A stretch of DNA of 64,000 nucleotides from Mycolicibacterium gadium. GTDB lineage: Bacteria; Actinomycetota; Actinomycetes; Mycobacteriales; Mycobacteriaceae. This document shows, one piece after another, positions 33,397 through 41,542 of the stretch; within the stretch, counting starts at the first letter, position 1, and each line of letters opens with the position of its first letter. The stretch covers positions 868,001 through 932,000 of the forward strand of contig NZ_AP022608.1 in assembly GCF_010728925.1 (NCBI RefSeq). Direction: 5' to 3'. The notes below the pieces were generated by a model. It was given only the letters and a program-made list of their open reading frames with translations, did not search any database and was not told the DNA's origin. The position numbers and the translations under genes are program-made.

Positions 33397-33846
33397 TCAG
33401 CCCGCGAACGCCAGCCAGAGCGCAAGAAAGCCCGACATGCAGGCCAGGCACACCAGATGGTCACCGCATACCGCTCGCGCCAACCGCGACTGTTCGGCGC
33501 GATCATCGGCGCGCGCCCCGAGACGAACGGCGTTGCGAACGGTGCGCGCCATCGCCAACGCGATCGGACCGCCGGCCAGCACGACACTGGTCGCGATCAG
33601 CCACCAAGGATCGTCGCCGGTGAGGAACCGAACGGCGAGCGCGCCCAGCAGGATCGCCATCACCAACGCGATGAGATAACTCATCGGCCGCGATGTCGTC
33701 GTGGCCCGGCGGTAGTACCCGCAGATCGACGCGAGCACCGGCTCCGGCAGGACGTCAGCGCCGCGATGTGGAAGGACCTGACTGTCGAAGATCAGGTCCA
33801 TCCACAGGACGGCGATCAGAAAGCCGGCGCACGCGGCGGCGATCAA
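33397..33846 (-). CDS. four-helix membrane protein of unknown function
   Basis: The protein has 149 residues, with a TTG start overlapping the stop of the upstream gene by four bases (TTGA). There are four hydrophobic segments (near residues 3-20, 55-72, 82-99 and 128-147), with charged loops between the first two. No catalytic motif is seen. It seems translationally coupled to the nitronate-monooxygenase-like gene and so would fall under the same KstR-type site at 35008. Confidence 0.7.
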   Translation of the reverse strand: MIAAACAGFLIAVLWMDLIFDSQVLPHRGADVLPEPVLASICGYYRRATTTSRPMSYLIALVMAILLGALAVRFLTGDDPWWLIATSVVLAGGPIALAMARTVRNAVRLGARADDRAEQSRLARAVCGDHLVCLACMSGFLALWLAFAG

Positions 33847-34976
33847 ACAGACGCAGCCTCATTGAGCTCGTTGAGCGTGGCGGTCGCCTCGAGATACTCC
33901 TGCACCCACCGCTCGATCACGGCCGAGGACTTCTCCACCTTGGTGAACTGGCCGACGACCTGGCCGATCGGGTTGAACGCGACGTCGACACTCTCGTTGG
34001 GGTACTTGTGCGTGGCTGCGACCGCCATCCCGGACACCATGTACTGCAACGGCATTCCCAGCGGCTTCGGGTTGTCCGGGTTCTCCCACGCCTCGGTCCA
34101 GTCGTTGCGCAGCATCCGCGCGGGCTTACCGGTGAACGACCGGCTGCGCACGGTGTCGCGGCTCTCGGCCTTGACGTACGCGGCGTGCTGCACCGGGGTG
34201 TGCTCGGATTCCTCGACCACCACCCACTGCGAACCGGTCCACGCTCCCTGCGCACCGAGCGCCAGCGCCGCGGCGATCTGCTGACCGCTGCCGATGCCTC
34301 CCGCGGCGAGCACCGGAACGGGTGCGACCTCCTTGACGACCTGCGGCCACAGCACGATCGAGCCGATCTCACCGCAGTGTCCGCCCGCCTCGCCGCCCTG
34401 GGCGATGATGATGTCGACGCCGGCATCGGCGTGCTTGCGCGCATGCGACGGCGAGCCGCACAGCGCGGCGACCTTACGTCCCTCGTCGTGGATGTGCTTG
34501 ATCATGTCGGCGGGCGGGGTGCCGAGCGCGTTCGCGATCAGGGTGCACTTCGGGTGCTGCAGCGCGACCTCGACCTGCGGGGTCGCGGTGGCCTCGGTCC
34601 AGCCGAGCAGCTGCAGTGCGTCGTCGTCGCTGTGCTCGACGGGAACGCCGTGGTCGGCCAGCACCTTCTTCGCGAAGTCGATGTGCTCCTGCGGCACCAG
34701 GTCGTTGAGCGTCTTCTTGAGCACCTCGGGGTCGAGGTCGGCCGAGTCCATGCCCTCGTATTTGTTGGGAATGACGATGTCGACGCCGTAGGGGTGGTCG
34801 CCGATGTTCTCGTCGATCCAGTTCAGCTCGATCTCGAGCTGCTCAGGGGAGAAGCCGACCGCGCCGAGCACGCCGAATCCGCCGGCCTTGCTGACGGCGA
34901 CCACCACGTCCCGGCAATGGGTGAAGGCGAAAATCGGATACTCGATGTTGAGTTCGTCGCAGATGGGGGTGCGCAT
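33843..34976 (-). CDS. nitronate-monooxygenase-family FMN enzyme
   Basis: The protein has 377 residues. ATG 34976 is selected over a start at 35003, which would overlap the operator region. The TIM-barrel landmarks of the 2-nitropropane-dioxygenase family are present: a Gly-Gly-Glu-Ala-Gly-Gly-His-Cys-Gly motif near residue 180 and Ala-Ala-Gly-Gly-Ile-Gly-Ser-Gly for FMN phosphate binding. In mycobacterial steroid catabolism a member of this family (IpdC) is a flavin enzyme of ring C/D degradation; this protein may be related or may act on another KstR-linked substrate. A perfect KstR-type site ends 32 bases upstream of the start. Confidence 0.82.
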   Translation of the reverse strand: MRTPICDELNIEYPIFAFTHCRDVVVAVSKAGGFGVLGAVGFSPEQLEIELNWIDENIGDHPYGVDIVIPNKYEGMDSADLDPEVLKKTLNDLVPQEHIDFAKKVLADHGVPVEHSDDDALQLLGWTEATATPQVEVALQHPKCTLIANALGTPPADMIKHIHDEGRKVAALCGSPSHARKHADAGVDIIIAQGGEAGGHCGEIGSIVLWPQVVKEVAPVPVLAAGGIGSGQQIAAALALGAQGAWTGSQWVVVEESEHTPVQHAAYVKAESRDTVRSRSFTGKPARMLRNDWTEAWENPDNPKPLGMPLQYMVSGMAVAATHKYPNESVDVAFNPIGQVVGQFTKVEKSSAVIERWVQEYLEATATLNELNEAASV

Positions 34977-35007
34977 GACTGCTCCTCGATGGGCCCGGAT
35001 CACGAAT

Positions 35008-35021
35008 TGGAACGTGTTCTA
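35008..35021. promoter_or_regulatory. KstR-type operator upstream of the nitronate-monooxygenase-like gene
   Basis: TGGAACGTGTTCTA fits TNNAACNNGTTNNA at all fixed positions. It lies 32 bases from the start at 34976, the same spacing as the other perfect sites in this window. Binding is inferred from the motif. Confidence 0.8.
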
Positions 35022-35079
35022 GTTTAGTACGTCGTCGGGCGGTTGTGACCGTTCGGGGGGTATTGCCGGCAGATGAGGG

Positions 35080-35436
35080 CTATTCGCCGGTCAGGTCCTC
35101 GACGAAGGAAACCTCGTTGCCGTCCGGATCGGCGACGTCGACGACCTTGACCAGATCGGCGATCACCACGAGTTCACCGGTCGCGATGCCCTCGTCCTCC
35201 AGTGCCGAGATCTGCGCCCCCAGGTCGTCGACCCCGAGACGCACCGCCGTCTTGCCCGCCCGGTCGTGATCCTCGACGATCTGCAGCCACGCGGTCGCGG
35301 CGATCTGCCACTCGCCGACGCCTTCGATCGGTTCCAGGTCGGGTTCGCGGCCGACGACCCGGATGTACCAGGCGCGGGCGGCGGCGTAGTCCCTGGTCGC
35401 GATGACCGCGGCGATGTCATTGAATTTGTCGGGCAC
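35080..35436 (-). CDS. VOC-family (glyoxalase/bleomycin-resistance fold) protein
   Basis: The protein has 118 residues with a GTG start. It has the paired beta-alpha-beta-beta-beta layout with ARAWYIRVVGREPD near residue 20 and a C-terminal Val-Ala-Asp-Pro-Asp-Gly-Asn-Glu-Val-Ser-Phe strand, typical of VOC proteins. Metal ligands are not all obvious, so an enzymatic role is uncertain. It is the third gene of a run with the amine-dehydrogenase-like and HAD genes, with gaps of 11 bases. Confidence 0.78.
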   Translation of the reverse strand: MPDKFNDIAAVIATRDYAAARAWYIRVVGREPDLEPIEGVGEWQIAATAWLQIVEDHDRAGKTAVRLGVDDLGAQISALEDEGIATGELVVIADLVKVVDVADPDGNEVSFVEDLTGE

Positions 35437-35447
35437 CGATGCTCCTG

Positions 35448-36215
35448 TCAGTCGTAGCCGACGAACCTGCGCAGCGACGGGCGCCGTCGCCCGCGGTTGC
35501 CGACGACGCGAAGGACCGGCCAGTCGTGTTCGGCGGCCAGCGTGGCGAGTTTCGGGCGCGGGTTCACCGGCCGCGGGTTGCCGACCATCGCCATCAACAC
35601 CGCATCCTCGTCGCCGTCGGCGTAGAAGTAACTGCGTTGCAGGTCAACCTGATTGACGTCGCAGAACCGCGTTGCCGCGCTGGCCTTGTTCCGCCCCCAA
35701 ACGACGGGTTTCTCGATTTGACCGGTCAGGCGGCCGTCACCGTCGAGCGCGAAGTGGTTGCACAGCACGTGGTCGATCTCGAGGTAGCGGGCGACCGGGT
35801 TGGCATGGATGGTCACTGCCGAGGTGGTGAGCACGACGGTATGGCCGCGTTCCTGATGCGCCGCGACGATCTCGCGCATGACCGGAAAGACTCGGGCGGC
35901 CAGGCTGTCGACGAAGATTCGCTCGCAGATGTCGTCGAGGTCGGCCAGCTTCTCGCCGCGGAGATAGCCCGCCGCCCTGGTCAGCAGATGTTCGAACCGC
36001 ATCCGGCGAAGTCGGTAACGCATGGCCGCTTCGAAGACCCCAAGGATCTCGCCGATGCCTGCCTGCCTGCGTTTGAAACGGTCACTGGCATGCGCCGCTG
36101 CGGTGAAGCCGTCCACCAGGGTGCCGTCGAGGTCGAAAAAGGCACCGACGTGCGCCCCCGGCTCACTTGCGGCGATCTCGGCAGTGGGGTCCTCGGCCAC
36201 GGGCTGCGCGGTCAT
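35448..36215 (-). CDS. HAD-IB family phosphatase (SerB-like)
   Basis: The protein has 255 residues. Motif I is Phe-Phe-Asp-Leu-Asp-Gly-Thr-Leu near residue 26; motif II is the Thr-Thr-Ser pair near residue 130; the Lys of motif III lies near Gly-Arg-Asn-Lys; motif IV is the Ala-Asp-Gly-x2-Asp-Glu-Asp segment. HAD-IB members dephosphorylate phosphoserine, phosphoglycerol or lipids, and in mycobacteria are sometimes fused to an acyltransferase; this one is free-standing. It is the middle gene of a probable three-gene operon behind the KstR-type site at 37335. Confidence 0.82.
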   Translation of the reverse strand: MTAQPVAEDPTAEIAASEPGAHVGAFFDLDGTLVDGFTAAAHASDRFKRRQAGIGEILGVFEAAMRYRLRRMRFEHLLTRAAGYLRGEKLADLDDICERIFVDSLAARVFPVMREIVAAHQERGHTVVLTTSAVTIHANPVARYLEIDHVLCNHFALDGDGRLTGQIEKPVVWGRNKASAATRFCDVNQVDLQRSYFYADGDEDAVLMAMVGNPRPVNPRPKLATLAAEHDWPVLRVVGNRGRRRPSLRRFVGYD

Positions 36216-36226
36216 CGCGCCCCAGC

Positions 36227-37303
36227 CTACGTCGCTGCGACGACACCCTTGCCGGTCACGAGCGGCATATCCAACGTCGTCCGGATGCCCGCGGGCGCGG
36301 CGACGACGTCGGGGATCGCGTTCACGATGCGGCCCGCGGCGGCCAGGATGGCCGCGTACGGGGCGCCGCCGTTGCGGCTCATCGGCACGATGTCGCAGAA
36401 GTACGAAGGCTCACCGGTGATCTCGACTCGATACGAGCCACCCGGATGTGCGGGCTGGGCCCAGTCCGGACGCAGATCGGGGTCCAGTCGTGTCACATGC
36501 TCGACGACGATCACCGGCTTCCCGCCGACCATGCCTTCGATCAGGAAGCGGACCGCCGCGACGGTGCCCTTCTTGATCGTGCCGACGGCGACGTGCAAGT
36601 CCTCGGGAGCCGGCTCCTGTTCGACGGAATCGCGGATCTCGTCGACCTCGATGCCGAGGCCGGTGGCGAGCTGACGGATGGCGGTGCCCCACGCGATGGA
36701 CAGCACGCCGGGCTGATACAGGATCGGCAGATCGCCGATCGCGTTCCCGAAGCCCATCACGTCGAACATCACCGTCTCACCGTCGTAGGTGGCGTAGTCG
36801 GCGATCTCCATCGTGCGGATCTGTTCGATGCTCTGGCACGTGCCGGCCAGCGCGAAAGGCAGCAGGTCGGTGCAGAAGCCCGGATCGACTCCGGTGAAGA
36901 AGACAGTCGAATCTCCTTCGCGCGCAGCATCTTCCACCTTCTGGATGGCCTTGTCGGGAAGCAGTCCCCACGGGTACTGCAGCGCGCCGACGCTCGATCC
37001 GACGACGTTGATGCCCGCGGACAGGAAGGTGCGAACATCGGCCAACGCCTCGCGGGGACGGGTGTCGCCCATCGCGGTGTAAACGACGCAGTCGGGCCTG
37101 GCGGCGACGATGGCCTCGAGGTCGTTGGTCGCGGTGACGCCCGTGGTGACATCCAGGCCGGCGAGCTCGCCGGCGTCCTTGCCCACCTTGGCGTCCGTCG
37201 ACACCCACACGCCGGTCAGGTCGAAGCGCGCGTCGGTGATCAGTTGCCGCAGCGCCAGGCTGCCGCAGTTGCCGGTGCCGAGGAGCGCGACGCGAATTGC
37301 CAT
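36227..37303 (-). CDS. NAD(P)-dependent amine-dehydrogenase/DapB-like protein
   Basis: The protein has 358 residues. The N-terminal Rossmann motif Gly-Thr-Gly-Asn-Cys-Gly-Ser begins near residue 9 and the sequence resembles the dihydrodipicolinate-reductase-like proteins of mycobacteria such as Rv0926c. These bind NAD(P)H; 2,4-diaminopentanoate and related dehydrogenases share the fold, but the substrate here is unknown. A perfect KstR-type site lies 31 bases upstream, shared with the divergent hydroxysteroid-dehydrogenase-like gene. Membership of the sterol regulon is therefore inferred, which would be an unusual role for the family. Confidence 0.8.
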   Translation of the reverse strand: MAIRVALLGTGNCGSLALRQLITDARFDLTGVWVSTDAKVGKDAGELAGLDVTTGVTATNDLEAIVAARPDCVVYTAMGDTRPREALADVRTFLSAGINVVGSSVGALQYPWGLLPDKAIQKVEDAAREGDSTVFFTGVDPGFCTDLLPFALAGTCQSIEQIRTMEIADYATYDGETVMFDVMGFGNAIGDLPILYQPGVLSIAWGTAIRQLATGLGIEVDEIRDSVEQEPAPEDLHVAVGTIKKGTVAAVRFLIEGMVGGKPVIVVEHVTRLDPDLRPDWAQPAHPGGSYRVEITGEPSYFCDIVPMSRNGGAPYAAILAAAGRIVNAIPDVVAAPAGIRTTLDMPLVTGKGVVAAT

Positions 37304-37334
37304 GGCGAGCAGTATGCAAGCTGCCCTCCGAAAT

Positions 37335-37348
37335 TGGAACAGGTTCTA
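37335..37348. promoter_or_regulatory. KstR-type operator shared by two divergent genes
   Basis: TGGAACAGGTTCTA matches the KstR consensus TNNAACNNGTTNNA fully. It is centred between the divergent starts at 37303 and 37382, 31 and 33 bases from each. One site could therefore repress both transcripts. Confidence 0.8.
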
Positions 37349-37381
37349 GTTCCTCGAGGTGGTGCGGTAACCTGACGCCCC

Positions 37382-38131
37382 ATGGGACGCGTGGACGGAA
37401 AAGTGGCACTGATCAGTGGCGGAGCTCGCGGTATGGGCGCCGCTCACGCCAGGGCGCTGGTCGCCGAGGGCGGCAAAGTGGTCATCGGGGACATCCTCGA
37501 TGACGAGGGCAAGGCACTGGCCGATGAGCTGGGTGACGCCGCGCGCTATGTCCACCTCGACGTCACCGATGCCGAGCAATGGGAAGCGGCGGTCAATGTC
37601 GCCGTCGAGGCTTTCGGCAAGGTCACCGCGCTCGTCAACAACGCCGCGATCGTCGCGCTGGGCCAGATCGGCAAGTTCGACATGGCCAAATGGCAGCAGG
37701 TCATCGACGTCAACCTGACCGGGACGTTCCTGGGCATGCAGGCCGTCGTCGACGAGATGAAGAAGGCGGGCGGCGGCTCGATCATCAACGTGTCGTCCAT
37801 CGAGGGACTGCGCGGCGCACCGATGGTGCACCCCTACGTCGCATCGAAGTGGGCGGTCCGCGGACTGGCCAAGTCGGCGGCGATCGAACTGGGCCCCAAG
37901 AACATCCGGGTCAACTCGATTCATCCGGGCTTCATTCGCACCCCGATGACCAAGCATTTCCCGGACGACATGGTCACCGCGCCGCTGCGGCGGCCCGGCC
38001 AATCTGAAGAGGTCGCGCCGTTCGTCGTGTTCCTGGTCAGCGACGAGTCGTCGTTCGCGACGGGCGCCGAGTTCGTCATGGACGGCGGACTGGTGACCGA
38101 CGTTCCGCACAAGCCGCTGCCGCTGGGTTAA
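37382..38131 (+). CDS. short-chain dehydrogenase, hydroxysteroid-dehydrogenase-like (Rv2002/FabG3-like)
   Basis: The protein has 249 residues. The cofactor motif Gly-Gly-Ala-Arg-Gly-Met-Gly lies at 13-19, Asn-Asn-Ala-Ala near 88, and the catalytic Ser, Tyr and Lys in VSSIEG, then Tyr-x3-Lys (YVASK). It is similar along its length to M. tuberculosis Rv2002, a 3-alpha/20-beta-hydroxysteroid dehydrogenase, as I remember that sequence. The KstR-type site 33 bases upstream supports a steroid substrate. The exact position oxidised is not evident. Confidence 0.88.
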   Translation: MGRVDGKVALISGGARGMGAAHARALVAEGGKVVIGDILDDEGKALADELGDAARYVHLDVTDAEQWEAAVNVAVEAFGKVTALVNNAAIVALGQIGKFDMAKWQQVIDVNLTGTFLGMQAVVDEMKKAGGGSIINVSSIEGLRGAPMVHPYVASKWAVRGLAKSAAIELGPKNIRVNSIHPGFIRTPMTKHFPDDMVTAPLRRPGQSEEVAPFVVFLVSDESSFATGAEFVMDGGLVTDVPHKPLPLG

Positions 38132-38170
38132 TCCCGCTCCGCCGGGGCGCACCGGTGCCAGACTTCAGCC

Positions 38171-39514
38171 ATGCATGAAGTCGACCAGAAAACCGAGAAC
38201 ATGCTCCGCAGTGTGCTGGCCTACGCCGAGAACCGGCTGCGTATGAGCCCGGTCCCACTCGACAAGGGCACGCTGACGATCGACGAGCTGTACGACCGAC
38301 TCGACGGAGTGATCCGCGAGACGCCGCGACCGCCGGATGAGGTACTTGGCGTCTACACCTCGGTGATCGCCCCGAGCGTCATCTCCGCCGACAGTCCGCG
38401 CTTCCTCGGCTTCATTCCGGCGGCGCCGACGAAAGCCAGTCTGGCGTTCGACATGTTGGTGTCATGCGCGTCGATTCAAGGCATCTCGTGGCTGGAGGCC
38501 TCGGGCGCGATCGCCGCCGAGAACTCGGTGCTGCGCGTGATCGCGCACGAAGCCGGCATGCCGACGACATCGGGCGGATGCTTCGTCTCAGGTGGCTCGG
38601 CGGGCAACCTGTCGGCACTCGCGGTGGCGCGCGAGACCGCGAAGAAACGTGGTGCGACCGGCCGGCTGCGGGTGGTGGTCGGATCCGATGCGCACTCGTC
38701 GATCGTCAACACCCTGCGGCTGCTCGAGATGGACGCATTCGTGGTCGAGACGCCGGATCACCGGCTCACCGCCGACACTGTCCGTGCGGCGGTGCCCGCC
38801 GACGCACAGAACATCGCCGCTGTGGTGTGCACGTCCGGGACGACCAACGCGGGCATCATCGACGACCTTGCCGGCGTCGGAGCGCTTGCACGAGAACGTG
38901 GTTGGTGGTTCCACGTCGACGGTGCATACGGCGGTTCCGGCATTTTCGCCCGGTCACTGCGACCGAAGTACATCGGGCTGGAGCAGGCCGACTCGTTCAT
39001 CCTGGATCCCCACAAATGGCTGTTCACGCCGTTCGACTGCTGTGCGCTGTTGTACCGCGATCCCGAGCTGGCAAGGGCGACCCACACTCAAGACGCGTCG
39101 TATCTCGACGTCATCCACACCTCGACCGGTGAGTGGAATCCGTCGGACTACGCGTATCACCTCACGCGGCGGGCGCGGGGATTGCCGCTGTGGTTCTCCC
39201 TCGCGGTGTACGGCCTGGAGGCCTATCGGCAGGCCATCGAGGTCGCCGCGGCGCTCGCACGTCAGACCGCGGAGCTGATCCACGCCGCACCCCAACTGGA
39301 ATTGATCCGCGAGCCGGATCTCGGCGTGGTGCTGTTCCGCCGGCTCGGCTGGAACGCCGCCGACTACGACGCGTGGGCGCAGCGACTGCACGAGGACGAG
39401 GTGGCGTTCATTCCGCCCACCAAATGGGAGGGGGAGACAGTCGGCCGCTTCGCTTTCCTCCACCCGGCGACGACGCTCGACATCGTCCGCCAGGTGCTGG
39501 CCCGCACCGAATAA
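38171..39514 (+). CDS. PLP-dependent group II decarboxylase
   Basis: The protein has 447 residues, from ATG 38171; ATG 38210 is a later alternative. The PLP-binding landmarks are a His-Val-Asp-Gly-Ala-Tyr-Gly-Gly segment (Asp holding the pyridine nitrogen) and the Schiff-base Lys in Ser-Phe-Ile-Leu-Asp-Pro-His-Lys-Trp. This is the aromatic-amino-acid/glutamate/diaminobutyrate decarboxylase group. Substrate specificity cannot be read from the sequence by eye. Neighbours give no hint; the thioesterase gene is convergent after seven bases. Confidence 0.85.
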   Translation: MHEVDQKTENMLRSVLAYAENRLRMSPVPLDKGTLTIDELYDRLDGVIRETPRPPDEVLGVYTSVIAPSVISADSPRFLGFIPAAPTKASLAFDMLVSCASIQGISWLEASGAIAAENSVLRVIAHEAGMPTTSGGCFVSGGSAGNLSALAVARETAKKRGATGRLRVVVGSDAHSSIVNTLRLLEMDAFVVETPDHRLTADTVRAAVPADAQNIAAVVCTSGTTNAGIIDDLAGVGALARERGWWFHVDGAYGGSGIFARSLRPKYIGLEQADSFILDPHKWLFTPFDCCALLYRDPELARATHTQDASYLDVIHTSTGEWNPSDYAYHLTRRARGLPLWFSLAVYGLEAYRQAIEVAAALARQTAELIHAAPQLELIREPDLGVVLFRRLGWNAADYDAWAQRLHEDEVAFIPPTKWEGETVGRFAFLHPATTLDIVRQVLARTE

Positions 39515-39521
39515 GCGCCGA

Positions 39522-39920
39522 TCAGTCGACCGCGGCGAAGTTGACCGTCGCCGTGGCACCGATCTGGTCGTCGTTGGCGCGGTAGATGTCCACCTGCACG
39601 ACGACGGACCGCTTGCCGGTGCGCAGGATGCGCGCGATCGCGCGGGCCGGCCCGACCTTGATCGGCCGCAGATAGCGAATGAAGAGATCCGTCGTGGCGA
39701 TCGCGTGCCCGAACGGCGTGGCCCGGGCGGCGAGTTGGCCCGCGGTCACGTCGGCCATCGTGGCGATCAACCCGCCCTGCAGTCCGCCCGCGGTGTTGAC
39801 GGTGCGCTCGTCGACGGGCATCTCCATGATCACGCTGTCGTCGGTCGACGGGACCTCGGCGAGGCCGAGCTGATCGAAGAGCTCCCGCAGCGACCTCGGC
39901 GCAGTCATGCGGAACGACAT
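39522..39920 (-). CDS. PaaI-family thioesterase
   Basis: The protein has 132 residues. The start at 39920 has AAGGG five bases upstream; a later ATG at 39908 is possible. The hotdog-fold motif around [16 protein letters not shown] carries the catalytic acidic residue. It should hydrolyse an acyl-CoA thioester. It is divergent from cinA with about 34 bases between starts, and a perfect inverted repeat covers both start codons. Confidence 0.85.
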   Translation of the reverse strand: MSFRMTAPRSLRELFDQLGLAEVPSTDDSVIMEMPVDERTVNTAGGLQGGLIATMADVTAGQLAARATPFGHAIATTDLFIRYLRPIKVGPARAIARILRTGKRSVVVQVDIYRANDDQIGATATVNFAAVD

Positions 39921-39961
39921 TACCGCCCTTCGTGTCCCACGTCCGCGATGCGTAATGTCGT
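39914..39961. repeat. 10-bp inverted repeat covering the divergent starts of the thioesterase and cinA genes
   Basis: ACGACATTAC at 39914-39923 and its exact complement GTAATGTCGT at 39952-39961 are separated by 28 bases. The left arm contains the thioesterase ATG (in reverse) and the right arm the cinA ATG, so both genes start with the same bases. It could be an operator, or both genes may have a common origin for their translation starts. Confidence 0.5.
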
Positions 39962-41226
39962 ACGGCGTGAGTGCACGCGCGGGCATCGTGGTGACCGGAA
40001 CCGAAGTCCTCACCGGGAGGGTGACCGATCGCAACGGGCCGTGGATCGCCGACCGACTCCTCGAGCTCGGTGTCGAACTCGCGCACATCACCATCTGCGG
40101 GGACCGGCCGGCCGACATCGAGGCGCAACTGCGGTTCCTCGCCGACGAGGGTGTGGACCTCATCGTCACGAGCGGGGGTCTGGGCCCGACCGCCGACGAT
40201 ATGACGGTAGCGACGGTGGCCCGGTTCTGCGGCCGAGAGTTGGTGTTGGACAACGAGCTCGAGGTCGAGATCGCCGGCATCGTGCAGCGCCTGATGGCGC
40301 GCTTCCCCAACGTCGATCTGGAGGCGGTCCGCGCAGCCAACCGCAAGCAGGCTCTGGTACCCGAGGGTGCCCACGTCATCCATCCGGTCGGCACCGCCCC
40401 GGGCGTCGTCGTACCGGGGAAACCGACGGTCGTCGTGCTGCCCGGCCCGCCGCGCGAGTTGCAGCCGATGTGGCCGTCGGCTCTGCAAACGCCTGCGGTG
40501 CAGGAGGCGATCGCCGGCCGGACGACGTACCACCAGGAGATGGTGCGGATGTTCGGTCTGCCGGAATCGGGACTCGCCGACACGCTGCGCGAGGCCGAAG
40601 CGCACATCGGCGGGTTCGAACGGCTCGAGATCACCACCTGCCTGCGGCGCGGCGAAATCGAGATGGTGACCCGCTACGAACCGGACGCGGCCACCGTGTA
40701 CGCCGACCTGATGAGGCTGCTGCACGAGCGCCATGGCGGCGAGATCTTCTCCGAGGACGGCGCCACCGTCGACGACCAGGTTGCGGCGCTGCTGGCCGGA
40801 CGGACGATCGCTACCGCCGAATCCTGCACGGCGGGCCTGGTGGCGGCCCGGCTGACGGATCTGCCTGGCTCGTCGGCGTACGTCGCGGGGGGAGTGGTGT
40901 CGTACTCGAACGAGGCCAAGACCGAACTTCTCGGCGTGGACCCGGCACTCATCGAAGCGCACGGCGCGGTGTCGGAAAATGTCGCCGAGGCGATGGCCGA
41001 GGGGGCGTTGCGCCGGTTTGCCGCCGACACCGCGATCGCGATCACGGGGATCGCCGGGCCGGGTGGCGGCTCCGAGGACAAGCCGGTGGGCACGGTGTGT
41101 TTCTGCGTGAAGCTCGCCGACGGCACCACCGACGTGCGCAGGATGCGGCTACCCGGCAACCGGTCCGATGTCCGTGAGAGGTCGACGACCGTCGCGATGC
41201 ATCTGTTGCGCCGTGCGCTGGCGTGA
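39955..41226 (+). CDS. cinA: CinA-family protein (NMN deamidase / pyrophosphatase domains)
   Basis: The protein has 423 residues from ATG 39955; GTG 39967 is another option. The N-terminal MoCF-like domain starts [12 protein letters not shown] and contains a [12 protein letters not shown] motif. The C-terminal domain has [19 protein letters not shown] and an [10 protein letters not shown] segment, marking the NMN amidohydrolase part. Sequence and length agree closely with M. tuberculosis Rv1901 as I remember it. It recycles NMN or clears pyridine-nucleotide damage products; a role in tolerance of NAD-adduct drugs has been reported for mycobacterial CinA. Confidence 0.94.
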   Translation: MSYGVSARAGIVVTGTEVLTGRVTDRNGPWIADRLLELGVELAHITICGDRPADIEAQLRFLADEGVDLIVTSGGLGPTADDMTVATVARFCGRELVLDNELEVEIAGIVQRLMARFPNVDLEAVRAANRKQALVPEGAHVIHPVGTAPGVVVPGKPTVVVLPGPPRELQPMWPSALQTPAVQEAIAGRTTYHQEMVRMFGLPESGLADTLREAEAHIGGFERLEITTCLRRGEIEMVTRYEPDAATVYADLMRLLHERHGGEIFSEDGATVDDQVAALLAGRTIATAESCTAGLVAARLTDLPGSSAYVAGGVVSYSNEAKTELLGVDPALIEAHGAVSENVAEAMAEGALRRFAADTAIAITGIAGPGGGSEDKPVGTVCFCVKLADGTTDVRRMRLPGNRSDVRERSTTVAMHLLRRALA

Positions 41227-41276
41227 GATGCCGGGTCGGCGCGATGACGTACGCTGCTCGGCAGGAGGACTTACCA

Positions 41277-41501
41277 ATGACTGCAGCTGAACTGCGCAAA
41301 GAGATTTCCGAGCGGGCTGTCCAGGCCGGGTGGCATTGCCGCGACGCCGACCGCACCGACTACTACACCCGCAGTCCGGTACGCGTTCACGTGATCTGGC
41401 AGGGCACTGACGCCATCAGCGGCGGCGCGCTGTACCACGACGACTTTCTCATGACCTACTCCAGAGACCTGGACACCGTCGCAGGCTGGCTCAAGCGCTG
41501 A
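41277..41501 (+). CDS. small conserved-type hypothetical protein
   Basis: The protein has 74 residues. ATG 41277 is supported by GGAGGA eight bases upstream. The sequence is charged and contains many aromatic residues (Trp, Tyr, His) with a VHVIWQG strand; it looks like a compact alpha/beta protein without a signal or membrane segment. No family is recognised. It follows cinA by 50 bases on the same strand. Confidence 0.7.
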   Translation: MTAAELRKEISERAVQAGWHCRDADRTDYYTRSPVRVHVIWQGTDAISGGALYHDDFLMTYSRDLDTVAGWLKR

Positions 41502-41542
41502 TCGGCTGAACGCGACCCCGGCAGCGCGCGCGGGGCGCCACG

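Noticed and set aside
39364..40962. 532-residue minus-strand frame over cinA
   Set aside because: It is antisense to cinA, whose sequence is strongly family-like; no motif is seen in the long frame.
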